A stretch of DNA of 64,000 bases from Clostridium sp. C8-1-8 (GCF_009928445.1 NZ_JAABNO010000003.1:124001-188000), one strand, 5' to 3'; numbered from the stretch's first letter, positions 1 to 9,438 are shown. Made by a program: numbers and translations. Notes: generated by a model from the sequence alone, not told the origin.

Positions 1-212
1 CTGACTATCAAGAAAGCAAATTCACAAAAGTGGAATTTAAAAACACCGACCTCACTCAAGCACAATTTTTTAATACCAGGTTAAAGGACATGGATTTTAG
101 GAGCTGTGAAATAGATGGCATTTCAGCAAGAGTTGAAGATGTTGAGGGAATGATCGTTTCCACTGCACAAACTATAACACTTGTGAGTTTGATGGGAATA
201 GTAGTTAGGTAA
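1..212 (+). CDS. Pentapeptide-repeat protein, C-terminal fragment (cut by window edge)
   Basis: The frame is open from the first complete codon at base 3, so the gene starts before the window; the GTG at 30 is internal. The visible 70 residues contain A(D/N)LxF-type repeats (FKNTDLTQAQF, RLKDMDF) followed by a capping segment GMIVSTAQTITLVSLMGIVVR. That ending is typical of Qnr/MfpA-like pentapeptide proteins, which fold as right-handed quadrilateral beta-helices and sometimes mimic DNA. The target of this one cannot be told from the tail. No clear terminator follows. A second, unrelated pentapeptide protein lies at 25213-26073. Confidence 0.8.
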   Translation, partial: DYQESKFTKVEFKNTDLTQAQFFNTRLKDMDFRSCEIDGISARVEDVEGMIVSTAQTITLVSLMGIVVR

Positions 213-325
213 GTAACATAAATCAAGGCATTATCTTAGCAGTACATCATGAAGACAGTTTAGATATATGAGCCAAGGTAATGCCTCTTAATTCTTAATT
301 TAACTCTATTACTATAGACCTATCA

Positions 326-784
326 CTAAACCTGTACTTCTACATTTTCTACCAGTGTCTTTAAAGTCATAACTCTATCTTCTCCCAAAATTGAGGTTGC
401 TGCATTAAATAAGTACTTATCGTTTGTAGCTAGCACAAGATTTTTATCTGAATAACAGGTATATAAAAGTGATAAATCGTTATGGGATAGTTTATTTTTT
501 TCATCAACATAGGTATTTCCATTCTTAGAATGCTTTATATTAAGCTTAGAATAAAACTCTTTAATTTCTTTTCTATCTGTATCTATGATTAAGAATAGCA
601 ATTTACAAAACCTCTCTGATAATACTTCTTGACCTTTATATATACGTCTTTCCTTTACAACAAGCTCTTCACTTACTTCCCTTGATATCTTTATTTTATT
701 ATCTTCAATAAGCTTATCAATGACAAAAGGATACTGATTCCAAAGTCCTATAACCACATTTGTATCTAGTAAATATTCAACCAT
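326..784 (-). CDS. PIN-domain protein (putative nuclease)
   Basis: The 152-residue protein has the PIN-fold acidic residues: D7 in LLDTNV, a Glu near 39-40 in SEE, D103 in SHNDLSLL and D122 in ATND. PIN domains are Mg/Mn-dependent RNases, often the toxin of VapBC pairs. Here no antitoxin-sized gene is found on either side: 785-1010 is free of convincing ORFs and the downstream gene is unrelated. It is therefore a solitary PIN protein, perhaps a housekeeping RNase or an orphan toxin. The ATG follows AAGGAG by a normal spacing. Confidence 0.75.
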   Translation of the reverse strand: MVEYLLDTNVVIGLWNQYPFVIDKLIEDNKIKISREVSEELVVKERRIYKGQEVLSERFCKLLFLIIDTDRKEIKEFYSKLNIKHSKNGNTYVDEKNKLSHNDLSLLYTCYSDKNLVLATNDKYLFNAATSILGEDRVMTLKTLVENVEVQV

Positions 785-1014
785 AGTAATTACTCCTTAA
801 TATTGATATGTATTTAAACATTGACTATATTTAAGCACTGTGTGTAAATTAAGTAGCCAATCATCCCATCTTTAAAACATATCCTAAAGATAAAAACAGT
901 CCTTATACTCAACCTTTATATAACTTATTATTTATATAATTATAATATTGATACTATTTTTATAAAATTCCTATATTTCTAAATAGAGAAACATCAATTC
1001 CTACAATAAAAAAA

Positions 1015-1036
1015 TCACTGAAGCAATCTTCAGTGA
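1015..1036 (-). terminator. Rho-independent terminator of the GNAT gene
   Basis: Perfect 9-bp arms (TCACTGAAG / CTTCAGTGA) with a 4-base loop. On the minus strand the hairpin is followed by a T-rich run, as expected for the end of the gene stopping at 1135. Confidence 0.8.
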
Positions 1037-1042
1037 CTCTTT

Positions 1043-1090
1043 TGCCCATATGCTTTTCCCAATGTATGTGAAGAAAAGCTAGTAGACTAA
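1043..1090. repeat. Dispersed imperfect palindromic repeat, family 1, copy A
   Basis: A stretch of about 48 bases starting GCCCATATGC and containing CCAATGTATGTGAAGAAAA. It resembles copies at 47521-47567 and 57738-57781 in the same orientation. It lies between a gene end and its terminator, outside coding sequence. The core is partly self-complementary (TTTTC..GAAAA around an AATGYAT centre). This is the most diverged copy. Confidence 0.5.
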
Positions 1091-1134
1091 TATGTTTTTA
1101 TTTTTACTAATTTTAGTTTTACAGTTCTTAACTA

Positions 1135-1674
1135 TTAGTACTTATAATCATTCCATTGAACCGGAGTGCTTGTACCTTTTTTCCAATCCTCTTTTATAAA
1201 TCCATAACCTATAGAATCATACTTTCTTCCATCACTACAAACCCATCCTTTTCTATGATGAGCCTCTTTAACGAAGCCACATTTATGAAATACACTTCTC
1301 ATAGGATAGTTATCTTGTCTAGTATAGCCTTCAATACTTGTCTTATCCGGAAAATTATCAAATATATAATCTACCATCCAATTAACAGCAATTGTTCCAA
1401 TACCTTTACCTTTATATTTACTGGAAAGCCTTATATCAAAGACTGGTATATCATCTTCCAGGTCATAAATTCTTATAAAGCCAGCTTTAATTGATGAATC
1501 TATAATAATCCAAAAAGTCTTACAGTAATCGCTACTATACCCCCCATTCTTATATGCTTCCCTAATATTCTCCGATTTTGGATTCGGCGTGCCGAAAAAC
1601 TCCCAAGTGTTTGATGTTAAAAAACTTACTAGATCATCTACCTCATCTTTAAATTCTTGAAAAAATACTTTCAT
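1135..1674 (-). CDS. GNAT family N-acetyltransferase
   Basis: The protein of about 179 residues has the acetyl-CoA-binding motif A as LSSKYKGKGIGTIAVNWM, followed by the usual DNYPMRSVFHKCGF segment (motif B: sequential residues then CGF). It therefore transfers an acyl group from CoA to a small molecule or protein amine; the substrate is unknown. The reading frame continues upstream to GTG 1686 and TTG 1683, but the first GGGAAG-like ribosome site sits right against those codons, so ATG 1674 is preferred with some doubt. It ends in a clear terminator at 1015-1036 and has no operon partner. Confidence 0.8.
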   Translation of the reverse strand: MKVFFQEFKDEVDDLVSFLTSNTWEFFGTPNPKSENIREAYKNGGYSSDYCKTFWIIIDSSIKAGFIRIYDLEDDIPVFDIRLSSKYKGKGIGTIAVNWMVDYIFDNFPDKTSIEGYTRQDNYPMRSVFHKCGFVKEAHHRKGWVCSDGRKYDSIGYGFIKEDWKKGTSTPVQWNDYKY

Positions 1675-1696
1675 ACCTACCAACACTTCCCTTTGC

Positions 1697-1870
1697 TTAT
1701 TTTATTTTCATTCTTTTCCTTTTAGCTATATCAAATAAAAATGCTAAAATGCCTAAGATAAATGCCAATGCAAATACTCCAGAGATAAACATACTTGTAT
1801 TCCCATAATGGAGTGCAAGATATGCTGTAATTAATATTTCTACTGTAGCAGCCTTCTTTTGACTTTATAT
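1697..1870 (-). pseudogene. Broken small membrane-protein gene
   Basis: A good Shine-Dalgarno (GGAGGG near 1880) leads into a frame starting ATA-AAG-TCA-AAA at 1868, but the hydrophobic coding stretch (EILITAYLALHYG, then FISGVFALAFILGILAFLF, ending KRKRMKIK and TAA at 1699-1697) is in another frame with no ATG, GTG or TTG near its head. A one-base indel plus loss of the start codon would explain this. The intact protein would have been about 57 residues with one or two membrane spans. Alternatively a non-standard start is used. Confidence 0.4.
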
Positions 1871-2330
1871 TGTTTAACCCTCCCTATATTTTAAATGCTT
1901 ATCTTAGAAACTAAATAATTTGTAAAAATAATACCATATATTCAATATAATTTCATCATTCTCAATTTATCCATAATAACTAAGCTGCAAATAATGTCAA
2001 TATATAGTTACAACATATAGTATAAAATCAGAATTATTGATGCTATACTTTTTATATAAAGATCTAAGTTCTATAATCTAAAAAAGTACTAGAAAGGATT
2101 TTAACTATTACCAGCACCTTAATTGATTCATATATTTTACTTTCAACTTGTATATCGACCTAGGGGTTCCGTTGTGAAAACTTAATTTATGCCTGTTGAA
2201 AAATTCTGCACCTACTAACTTTAGGCATCCATAACTTAACAATTGAAGTTGGATACCTAAATAATTAAAATTTCACTTAAATGACATGGTTAATTAGGCA
2301 ATGTAAATATTATAAAAAGGGGCGAGATAA
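1871..2330. other. Intergenic region with one hairpin
   Basis: No convincing ORF. An 11-bp inverted repeat with one mismatch (TTAGGCATCCA at 2221-2231, TGGATACCTAA at 2250-2260) lies 70 bases before the plus-strand gene at 2331. It has no T-run, so it may be a leader structure of that gene rather than a terminator. Confidence 0.4.
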
Positions 2331-2765
2331 TTGAAAAAAAATAATTGGGGAATTTATTTTTTCTATGGAATCGTATTGGTAGGCTACGCAGTATTGAGTA
2401 ATAAAGTATTAGTATTGGCAAATAAACAGAGAGAAGAAACCTTTCAAATCCTTCCATCAATGTTGTGGGTTACTTTAGTATTTATTGGACTTGGTGTGTT
2501 ATTGGGACTGGAGAAAATTATATCTGAGAGTAAAAAGAACGGCATCTGGAAAATTAATCTACCAAAGCTTATATTCCTAGGTGTACCATCATTGTATTTC
2601 TCTTTAGGTTTATTCCTTTACTACTCTTCAAGCTCATTTATCAGAGAAACCATAGCTTACCCATTAAATTATTTCTTAGATAATAATATTAATGTCTTAT
2701 CACTATTTCAAGTGATTTTAGGTTATGTTATTATCTCAAGCTTTATCAAGAGTAATGATAATTAA
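2331..2765 (+). CDS. Integral membrane protein of unknown function
   Basis: The 144-residue protein starts at TTG 2331, placed by the GGGGCGAG ribosome site about 9 bases upstream. It shows about four hydrophobic segments (residues 8-28, 42-60, 80-100 and near 120-140) joined by short charged loops (KKNNWG, SESKKNGIWK). No recognised motif is visible. It stands alone on the plus strand and ends with a good terminator at 2788-2820, so it is probably expressed on its own. Base use is like its neighbours. Confidence 0.6.
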   Translation: MKKNNWGIYFFYGIVLVGYAVLSNKVLVLANKQREETFQILPSMLWVTLVFIGLGVLLGLEKIISESKKNGIWKINLPKLIFLGVPSLYFSLGLFLYYSSSSFIRETIAYPLNYFLDNNINVLSLFQVILGYVIISSFIKSNDN

Positions 2766-2787
2766 ATAATAGTATAAAGTTAAAAGT

Positions 2788-2820
2788 AAAACACCTTCTT
2801 CTATATAAAAAAGGTGTTTT
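2788..2820. terminator. Bidirectional terminator
   Basis: Arms AAAACACCTT and AAGGTGTTTT (10 bp) around a 13-base loop, with A/T runs on both sides. It serves the plus-strand gene ending at 2765 and the convergent minus-strand gene ending at 2886. Confidence 0.85.
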
Positions 2821-2885
2821 GCTTTCTTACTAACCTAGATAAGGATATATAGATTTACTATTTTCTATATCTAAACTAATTTTCT

Positions 2886-3767
2886 TTAATACCAACTATC
2901 AGATATATCGATTGAATATAGCTCATCTGTATCTGAGTAGAACATTACCTCTACCTTTCTTTTTCTTTCTAACTGAACAGCCATAATTATCATTGGTCTT
3001 AACCCTACATAACAACTGCCTTCCAAATATATATTTTTAAAGCTATTAATATTAGAATTAAGTATCTTTTTTTCAAGTATTACGTCTTTAGTTAGCTTAA
3101 CATAATGCTTTAATTGTTCTTCATCTAGGGTTTCAGTTCTTTTAGATTGTATGGCTCCATATTCAGCCTTGCTTAAACCGTTATAATCCACTCTTACAAA
3201 CTTATTGCACTGTCCTGTCAGTGCATTTAATATGCACCAGTAAGCTTTTTTATCTTTATCACTCTCTGTATAAAAACTCCATTCATATCCTGAACTAGCT
3301 CTCATAAGAGATAACTTCTTTTCAGATATATCCAAGTTTACACCAAATATCTTATAGATTTCTTTAGCAAATATTTTTTTTGCATCCTCTTTTTTTATAT
3401 TTATCTTAGACTTGACTTCTTGATAAAGTTCTTCTTGCACATTAATATCTATAGGCTCACCTAAAGGACATCTTTCTAAATATTCCTTTGTAGGCGCATC
3501 TATTTCTAAATTGTTATCACTTTTTTGTTGGTTATTATTCTGTTTAGTATTTAATTCTAACTTTTTTAGGTTCTTATCACCATAGTTTACCGTAAAACCG
3601 CTGGTCGTAGGTTTTTCATCATTCACTTTAGTTTCTAGACTAAATACCTTACCATCTTCACTTTTACTGGCAATGGATATCCCCCTGTCCAGTAGTACCG
3701 TGCAAGAAACAACCATAACAGCTGTACCTGCTACTAGTCTTAGTACATTCTTTTTCACCTTATACAT
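2886..3767 (-). CDS. Secreted or membrane-anchored protein of unknown function
   Basis: The 293-residue protein begins with a basic stretch and a hydrophobic segment (LRLVAGTAVMVVSCTVLL, residues 9-26), i.e. a signal peptide or anchor. An Asn/Gln/Lys-rich linker around 75-85 leads to a globular part. The segment KKEDAKKIFAKEIYKIFG followed by aromatic beta-strands (GYEWSFYTE, KKAYWCILNALTG) resembles PepSY/YcdB-like domains, but this is only a guess. It lies 120 bases downstream of the histidine kinase gene 3888-5291 on the same strand, so it may belong to that regulon or operon. No lipobox is evident. Confidence 0.55.
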   Translation of the reverse strand: MYKVKKNVLRLVAGTAVMVVSCTVLLDRGISIASKSEDGKVFSLETKVNDEKPTTSGFTVNYGDKNLKKLELNTKQNNNQQKSDNNLEIDAPTKEYLERCPLGEPIDINVQEELYQEVKSKINIKKEDAKKIFAKEIYKIFGVNLDISEKKLSLMRASSGYEWSFYTESDKDKKAYWCILNALTGQCNKFVRVDYNGLSKAEYGAIQSKRTETLDEEQLKHYVKLTKDVILEKKILNSNINSFKNIYLEGSCYVGLRPMIIMAVQLERKRKVEVMFYSDTDELYSIDISDSWY

Positions 3768-3887
3768 TCATAACACCCTCACTTTATATTTTATGAATAT
3801 ATGAGATTTATATTGAAAATCTTTCTTTTCTCTCATATATTCATAATAATTATATAAAAACACTATTATAGACTTATTTTAAAGCTA

Positions 3888-5291
3888 TTACGGAGTTGTA
3901 AAAGTTACACTTACTGTTGTTCCCTTACTTAATTCAGAGTGTACTTGTAGCTGGCCATAATGCATGTCCATGATTTGCTTACATAAGGCAAGTCCTAAGC
4001 CTGCTCCACCTTCTCCTCTCGCTCTCGCTTTATCAACTCTATAAAAAGCTTCTGTTAAGTGTGTTATATGAGTCTTATCTATTCCTTTTCCATGATCAAT
4101 TACCTTTATTAAAGCTTTTCCGTTTAAATTTTCTCCAACTAACTCTATGGTCTGCTTATTCTCCGAAGCTTTTATAGCATTATCTAATAAGTTTATTAAA
4201 AGACTTTCAATTAGATCCTTATCACCTAAAATATTCTTAATCTGATTTTTTATCGTTATAGATATAGACTTCTTCTTGGCCGCTAAAGCTATGTTTTTTA
4301 AAACCGCTTCAAATAATTCATCCATATTAACTTCTTTTATATCAATATCAATATTTTTTTTTATGGTCATATCCAGCAATCTGTTAGCCATATTTTGTAA
4401 ACGTCTACTTTCTTGCATTATGAAAGCTGTTGCTTCATACTTGTCAACTTCTGATATTGCTGCCTTTTGTATATACTCAGCATATCCATATATAGATGTT
4501 AGAGGGGTTCTTAACTCATGAGAAAGATTATCTATAAACTGCTGTTTCATTTCCATATCATTACTTAACTGCTCCATAGTATTACTTATTTTAGCTGACA
4601 TTTCATTAAACTCTTTTGCAAGTAATGTGAATTCATCGCTACCCTGAATTTCTACTTTGCTACTATAGTCTCCATCCTTTATTCTAACTACGAAGTCGGT
4701 AAGCTTCTTTAAAGGCTTGGAACTGCTATTTAGCATAATAGCTAGGACTATAGCTAATAAAGTTGAAATTGAAAAACTAAAATAAATAAAGTTTGTTTTT
4801 AGTTTGCTCCATGTCCCCATCATCCTATCTATTCTATAACAATACACTAGACTGAAATTCTTCGAAGACTTATCAAAAGCACTGGATACTAATATGTATT
4901 TATCTCTGTTCTCAGATAACAGAGCAACTTTTTCATTACTTTTTACATTTAGTATACTGTCAGGTAAAGTTTTCATATTGTATTGTAGGTTAGAAAATAT
5001 AATTTTATTATCTTGTAAAAATAGAAAAGAAGTATTTTCTCCACTATAATGACTACTATAGTAATTTATTAAATTCTCTATTGTTAAACTGGAGAGTTTG
5101 CCATTACTATCTAGTGTATCTATGTCATTTATCAAGGATTGATTTATAAATGAATACTCGCTTAAAGCTTTTTCTTTTTCGCTTCCAACCATAGCTTCAT
5201 AGGTAGTATATAGTATATAGCAGATACTACTATTAAAAACTAACAAAAATAGAAGCAGTACACTGAAATAAGTTTTAGTCCAAAACTTCAT
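3888..5291 (-). CDS. Sensor histidine kinase (HAMP, HisKA, HATPase)
   Basis: The 467-residue membrane kinase has TM1 at about 7-30, an extracytoplasmic sensor region at 31-165, TM2 at 168-188, a HAMP segment around 190-242, the phospho-acceptor His258 in NLSHELRTPL, and an ATPase domain with N-box (LLINLLDNAIKAS), DHGKGID and GGAGLGLAL boxes. It autophosphorylates on His258 and passes phosphate to the regulator encoded just upstream (stop 5296, gap 4 bases), its obvious partner. The signal is unknown. Start ATG 5291 follows AGGAGG. Confidence 0.93.
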   Translation of the reverse strand: MKFWTKTYFSVLLLFLLVFNSSICYILYTTYEAMVGSEKEKALSEYSFINQSLINDIDTLDSNGKLSSLTIENLINYYSSHYSGENTSFLFLQDNKIIFSNLQYNMKTLPDSILNVKSNEKVALLSENRDKYILVSSAFDKSSKNFSLVYCYRIDRMMGTWSKLKTNFIYFSFSISTLLAIVLAIMLNSSSKPLKKLTDFVVRIKDGDYSSKVEIQGSDEFTLLAKEFNEMSAKISNTMEQLSNDMEMKQQFIDNLSHELRTPLTSIYGYAEYIQKAAISEVDKYEATAFIMQESRRLQNMANRLLDMTIKKNIDIDIKEVNMDELFEAVLKNIALAAKKKSISITIKNQIKNILGDKDLIESLLINLLDNAIKASENKQTIELVGENLNGKALIKVIDHGKGIDKTHITHLTEAFYRVDKARARGEGGAGLGLALCKQIMDMHYGQLQVHSELSKGTTVSVTFTTP

Positions 5292-5295
5292 AGTA

Positions 5296-5940
5296 TCATG
5301 CCTCCAACCTATAGCCTAATTTATATACAGTTTTAATCTCGTTCTCTAATCTTAATTTTTTTCTAAGCTTTTGAATATGAACATCTACAGTTCTCGTATC
5401 ACCTTCATAATCAAAGCCCCAGCCTATCTCTAATAATTTTTCTCTAGACATTGCAATGTTTCGATTCATTATTAAAACTTCAAGTAAGGCATATTCCTGA
5501 GGAGTCATCTCCACCTCTTTATTGCTTAAACTCACCTTGCGGCATTTAAAATCCACTTTTATTTCACCTAAAGTAAAATCATCATTTTTATTAGTTCTTC
5601 TCAAGATTATATTAACTCTCGCAATTAGTTCTAGTATTTCAAAGGGTTTCACTAGATAATCTTCTGCTCCTGAAGTTAAGCCTTTCAGCTTGTCTTCTAA
5701 CGAATCCTTCGCTGTAACAAAAATCACTGGAATATCCTTTTTTTCCTTAATAATATCGAATCCTGAATACTTGGGAAGCATAATATCTAATATAATTAAA
5801 TCAAGCCCTCCTCTAGAAATTCTTCTTAGAGCCTCTTCTCCATCAAATACAGCTTCACAATTGTGACCTATCAACTTCAGGTTTCTCTTTATCAATTCGT
5901 TTATGCTTACATCATCCTCAACAATTAAAATATTAGCCAT
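5296..5940 (-). CDS. OmpR/PhoB-type response regulator
   Basis: The 214-residue protein has a receiver domain (ED pair at 9-10, phospho-acceptor D52 in LIILDIMLP, T/K switch residues with K98 in LVKPF) and a winged-helix DNA-binding domain (TPQEYALLEVL, then TRTVDVHIQKLRKKL and VYKLGYRL). It is the first gene of an operon with the kinase at 3888-5291. The start follows GAGGTG. Targets are unknown; the secreted-protein gene downstream is a candidate. Confidence 0.93.
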   Translation of the reverse strand: MANILIVEDDVSINELIKRNLKLIGHNCEAVFDGEEALRRISRGGLDLIILDIMLPKYSGFDIIKEKKDIPVIFVTAKDSLEDKLKGLTSGAEDYLVKPFEILELIARVNIILRRTNKNDDFTLGEIKVDFKCRKVSLSNKEVEMTPQEYALLEVLIMNRNIAMSREKLLEIGWGFDYEGDTRTVDVHIQKLRKKLRLENEIKTVYKLGYRLEA

Positions 5941-6112
5941 AGCATCACCTCATTTTATTAACATAAAGTTACCATATAGTTGTTATGAAGTTGTAAAAAT
6001 AAAGCAAATTTCTTTATTAATTTTTCTATAAATCTAACTTAATCATCCTAAATTCAAAAGCTATTTAAAACTCTCTAAACTATTTATCTAAGACTATATG
6101 TCTAGAATATGA

Positions 6113-7015
6113 CTATATACTAGCTTTAAAACTACAGCATATGCTGAAAATACTTCCATCTATATTTGCTGTAATATTTCCATCCATTTTTTCTACTAAG
6201 CCTCTAGCTATAGCTAAGCCTAAGCCAGTACCTTTTCCTGAACGACTTTTATCTGCCATATAAAATCTATCAAATATATTAGCTATATCCTTTTCACCTA
6301 GATTGGTAAAGGTATTGCTTATTGTTATTAATATTTTTTCTTGTTTTTGCTGTAAGGATATATCTATACTATCCTTTGCATACTTAATTGCATTTGTAAG
6401 AACATTTTCTATAACTCTATCTATAGACTTTTTCTCAGCAATTATATAATAGTTTTTATCAGGTATATTAATATTAGGAGAAATCTCTCTTTCCATAAAG
6501 TCTGAATATCTATCTAACACTATCTGTTGAAGAATTTTACTTATATTTAACCTCTCCATATTCAATTGGTAATCTAGAGACTCAATAAGTGATAATTCAT
6601 AAAAGTCATTTAATAAAGTTTCCAAAGATTTTGCTCTATGCTCTGCTATATCTAGGAAATCCTTTTTCTCATCTTCATCAATACCATCTACCTTCAAAAG
6701 TTGTAAGTAACCGATTATTGCAGTTAAGGGCGTTCTTAAATCATGAGACATGTTAGCTATAGTTTGTCTCAAATCATTTTCCACCTTTATTCTATTAGCT
6801 TCACTTTGCTTTCTTATATCAATGTTTTCATTTATTACCTCTGCTAATCGCTCAAGTCTGTTATTAGATAGACCTAAAGTCACCTTTTTATTACCTTTTT
6901 CCTTATTAATTTCTAAAAGCTGCTTTATCAAACTTTTTATTTGCTTTTCAACATAAAACATACGATAACTGATAATAATCACTACTATGAAAAGAATAAA
7001 AATCAAATATAACAT
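6113..7015 (-). CDS. Sensor histidine kinase of the ABC-cassette two-component system
   Basis: The short 300-residue kinase has a single N-terminal membrane segment (about 2-17), no sizeable extracellular sensor, His91 in NMSHDLRTPLTAI, and ATPase boxes VLTNAIKYA, the F-box region IFDRFYM and GTGLGLAIA. Kinases of this compact layout that sit beside BcrAB/Bce-like exporters usually sense through the transporter rather than a loop of their own; that is inferred here from context. It is the last gene of the minus-strand cassette, 28 bases after the permease at 7044-7784. Its regulator is most likely the protein at 11339-12040. Confidence 0.9.
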   Translation of the reverse strand: MLYLIFILFIVVIIISYRMFYVEKQIKSLIKQLLEINKEKGNKKVTLGLSNNRLERLAEVINENIDIRKQSEANRIKVENDLRQTIANMSHDLRTPLTAIIGYLQLLKVDGIDEDEKKDFLDIAEHRAKSLETLLNDFYELSLIESLDYQLNMERLNISKILQQIVLDRYSDFMEREISPNINIPDKNYYIIAEKKSIDRVIENVLTNAIKYAKDSIDISLQQKQEKILITISNTFTNLGEKDIANIFDRFYMADKSRSGKGTGLGLAIARGLVEKMDGNITANIDGSIFSICCSFKASI

Positions 7016-7043
7016 TTAACTCCTGCCCTTCAATTAATTTTCA

Positions 7044-7784
7044 CTAAATATCTGACTTTTCAAAGAAATAATTAGTTATGGAGAAAAATATAGCTATAGT
7101 GATTATTCCTATAGCAAATACATGTAGATATTGACTAATAGTAACATTATCTTGAGATATTACTCCAAACTGAGATAGTATAAAATTATCATAGATATTT
7201 CTAAAACTTGGAATATGTATGACAACTATGTTCATGGCTCTAAAAATAAAATCAACTCCAATTAAAACTCCTATATTAATATTAGGACTTTTGCTTAAAA
7301 ATATTACCAATAAACTTATGCTGCAAATGGCTATCTGTGTTATAATACTTGCCAATATTATTGCTAAAAGATTTATAAATTCCCAAAATGTAAAGTTAGA
7401 ACAATAACCATTCTTCATAGTATTTATCAATGCAAAAATAACTGGACAAGTAAAATTTATGATTATGGAGCCAAAGAAGTAAACTATGGACTTTGCAATT
7501 AAAATATCTCTCCTCCTATGACCATAACAAATTAGGTTTTTTATATAACCAGAAATAAACTCGTTACCTATAAAATCTGCTGATAATATTCCAACAAAAA
7601 TATTACCTCCTAAAGAAGATTGAATATAAAACATATAGGCTAAAGTTTCTTTTCCGCTATGCTGACTCAACTTATCATAAAAAATCCCAACAACCAAACT
7701 TTGAGCTACTGATAAAAGTATAAGTATGTAAAATGCCTTAGATTTCTTTAGCTTATAGAATTCTATTTCTAATAAATTAAACAT
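7044..7784 (-). CDS. ABC-2 type permease subunit
   Basis: The 246-residue protein has six predicted hydrophobic segments. It begins MFNLLEIEFYKLKKSKAFY, the amphipathic start typical of ABC-2/lantibiotic-immunity permeases (KLKxSK followed by TM1), and carries a large first loop. Its gene overlaps the upstream ATPase (7777-8700) by 8 bases, so the two are translationally coupled and form one exporter. It may move a lipid or an antimicrobial peptide out of the membrane, judged only by family. Confidence 0.82.
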   Translation of the reverse strand: MFNLLEIEFYKLKKSKAFYILILLSVAQSLVVGIFYDKLSQHSGKETLAYMFYIQSSLGGNIFVGILSADFIGNEFISGYIKNLICYGHRRRDILIAKSIVYFFGSIIINFTCPVIFALINTMKNGYCSNFTFWEFINLLAIILASIITQIAICSISLLVIFLSKSPNINIGVLIGVDFIFRAMNIVVIHIPSFRNIYDNFILSQFGVISQDNVTISQYLHVFAIGIITIAIFFSITNYFFEKSDI

Positions 7785-8700
7785 CTTCTTCTCTCCCGAT
7801 TACCTTTGCAAAATAACTTTCCAAATCCTCTGACTTAGGCATAATCTGTTCCACTATAATTCCGTTTTTAACTAAGGCTTCATTTACTCTTCCAGTGTCA
7901 TCCACGTAATCGTAAAGATTTATAATATTATCTGGTAAAATATCATAATTTGATGTATTTAGAGCTTTGCTAAGCACCACTGATGCCTTAGCAGAATTAT
8001 CAACCTTAATATGAACTAATCTTTTACATTTCTCATTTAACTCCTCTATGGTCAATTGCTCTACTAATCTTCCTTTATATAAAATCCCATAATAATTTGC
8101 TAGCTGATACAGCTCTCCAAGTATATGGCTAGAAATTAGTATTGTAGTTCCATATTCTCTATTCAGTTTCTTAAATAGTTCTCTAATTTCTATTACTTTC
8201 ATTGGGTCTAAGCCGTTAATAGGCTCATCTAGTATTAAAAACTCTGGATCTCCAAGCAGTGCCATAGCTATTGCTACCCTTTGCTTGCCACCTATTGATA
8301 GTGTTTTTACCTTTTTGTGTTTCAATTCAATTAAGTCTAGAGTAGTGAGTATTCTATTTATTGAACCTTCCCCTGGTATACCTTTCTGGATTCTATTAAT
8401 ATGCATATTTTCATATACAGATTTATTTTCATAAAGTGCTGGCTTTTCTATAATAGCTCCTATTCTTCTTCTTTCTTTCTCAATCTCAGACTTCTCACTT
8501 TTTCCAAAAAGCTCAAGTTCTCCGCTATCTTTAATGGATATACCTGTTATAAGCTTTAACAATGTAGTTTTCCCTGCTCCATTAAGTCCTATAAGCCCAT
8601 AGATTTGTCCTCTTTTTATAGTCATACTTACATCATTAAGCACTTTAATATCTTTATAACTTTTTCTTACATGATTTAACCTTAGTATGATCTCATTCAT
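7777..8700 (-). CDS. ABC transporter ATP-binding protein (BcrA-like)
   Basis: The 307-residue ATPase has Walker A GLNGAGKTT, signature LSIGGKQRVAIAMAL (LSIGG in place of LSGGQ), Walker B FLILDEPINGLD and an H-loop ISSHIL, plus the C-terminal extension of about 90 residues usual for BcrA-type exporters. It pairs with the overlapping permease at 7044-7784. It is the second ATPase in this cassette (compare 10181-11083), so the operon probably encodes two exporters or one with asymmetric subunits. Confidence 0.9.
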   Translation of the reverse strand: MNEIILRLNHVRKSYKDIKVLNDVSMTIKRGQIYGLIGLNGAGKTTLLKLITGISIKDSGELELFGKSEKSEIEKERRRIGAIIEKPALYENKSVYENMHINRIQKGIPGEGSINRILTTLDLIELKHKKVKTLSIGGKQRVAIAMALLGDPEFLILDEPINGLDPMKVIEIRELFKKLNREYGTTILISSHILGELYQLANYYGILYKGRLVEQLTIEELNEKCKRLVHIKVDNSAKASVVLSKALNTSNYDILPDNIINLYDYVDDTGRVNEALVKNGIIVEQIMPKSEDLESYFAKVIGREEDV

Positions 8701-8712
8701 AATATATTCCTT

Positions 8713-9420
8713 TTATATAGCTTTTTTATTAATTATAACACAACTTATGACAAAAAATAACAATGACCACATAATCATTACTAAGCCCTGATGTAAACTG
8801 TAGTTTCCTCTAATAAAGCCAGTACTAGCTATATAGAAAGGCAGTTCCAGTACTATTTTTCTAATAATCTCATTATTAGTGGATTCCAAAGCATTAGAGA
8901 AAAGAGCAAGTATCAAATCAAAATATAATACATAACCAATTACTCCAGTAACGATAAAATTAGAGGTCATAGCTGATATCATAAGAGTAAAGGAGCTTAT
9001 ACCAAAGGAATAAATTATGAAGGTCAATAAGTGTGGTATTATAAGCTTAACCTCAAAGCTACCTGTTATTATTTCAAGAACTTCATAAAAAATGAAGCTT
9101 ACCAATGAAGTAAAAATTAAGCTTAAAAGCTTGGAAAGTAATACTTCATTTCTGGTAAACACGCCTGTGAAAATCACCTTATCTGTGTGATTTGAAAATT
9201 CTTGATTTAAAGAATAGCTGCTTAGCACTAAAATAAGATATGGGATAAGCATAAGGAAATTTCGTGGTATATCCCGTGAGTCTCCAGTCTTTGCTAAATT
9301 AACCGTAATAAAATACATTAAGAATGCAAATACTGTAAAGCCAATCATTGAAAAAAATAGATCTCTCATAAACTTCTTTTTCTTTATCTCAAGTATGCTA
9401 TAATTTAAAACTCTTTCCAT
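8713..9420 (-). CDS. ABC-2 type permease-like membrane protein
   Basis: The 235-residue polytopic protein has about six hydrophobic segments. It begins MERVLNYSILEIKKKKFMRDLFF and contains LNQEFSNHTDKVIFTGVFTRNEVLLSKLLS. The same motif (KTVFTGIFNRVEIMFSKAISLF) occurs in the permease just upstream (9439-10179), so the two are paralogues and probably form a heterodimer. It lies 12 bases upstream of the ATPase at 7777-8700 on the same transcript. Confidence 0.8.
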   Translation of the reverse strand: MERVLNYSILEIKKKKFMRDLFFSMIGFTVFAFLMYFITVNLAKTGDSRDIPRNFLMLIPYLILVLSSYSLNQEFSNHTDKVIFTGVFTRNEVLLSKLLSLIFTSLVSFIFYEVLEIITGSFEVKLIIPHLLTFIIYSFGISSFTLMISAMTSNFIVTGVIGYVLYFDLILALFSNALESTNNEIIRKIVLELPFYIASTGFIRGNYSLHQGLVMIMWSLLFFVISCVIINKKAI

Positions 9421-9438
9421 AATCTCTTTTATTCTCCT

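Noticed and set aside
326..1010. PIN protein as a VapBC toxin-antitoxin pair
   Set aside because: No antitoxin-sized ORF with a ribosome site found on either side.
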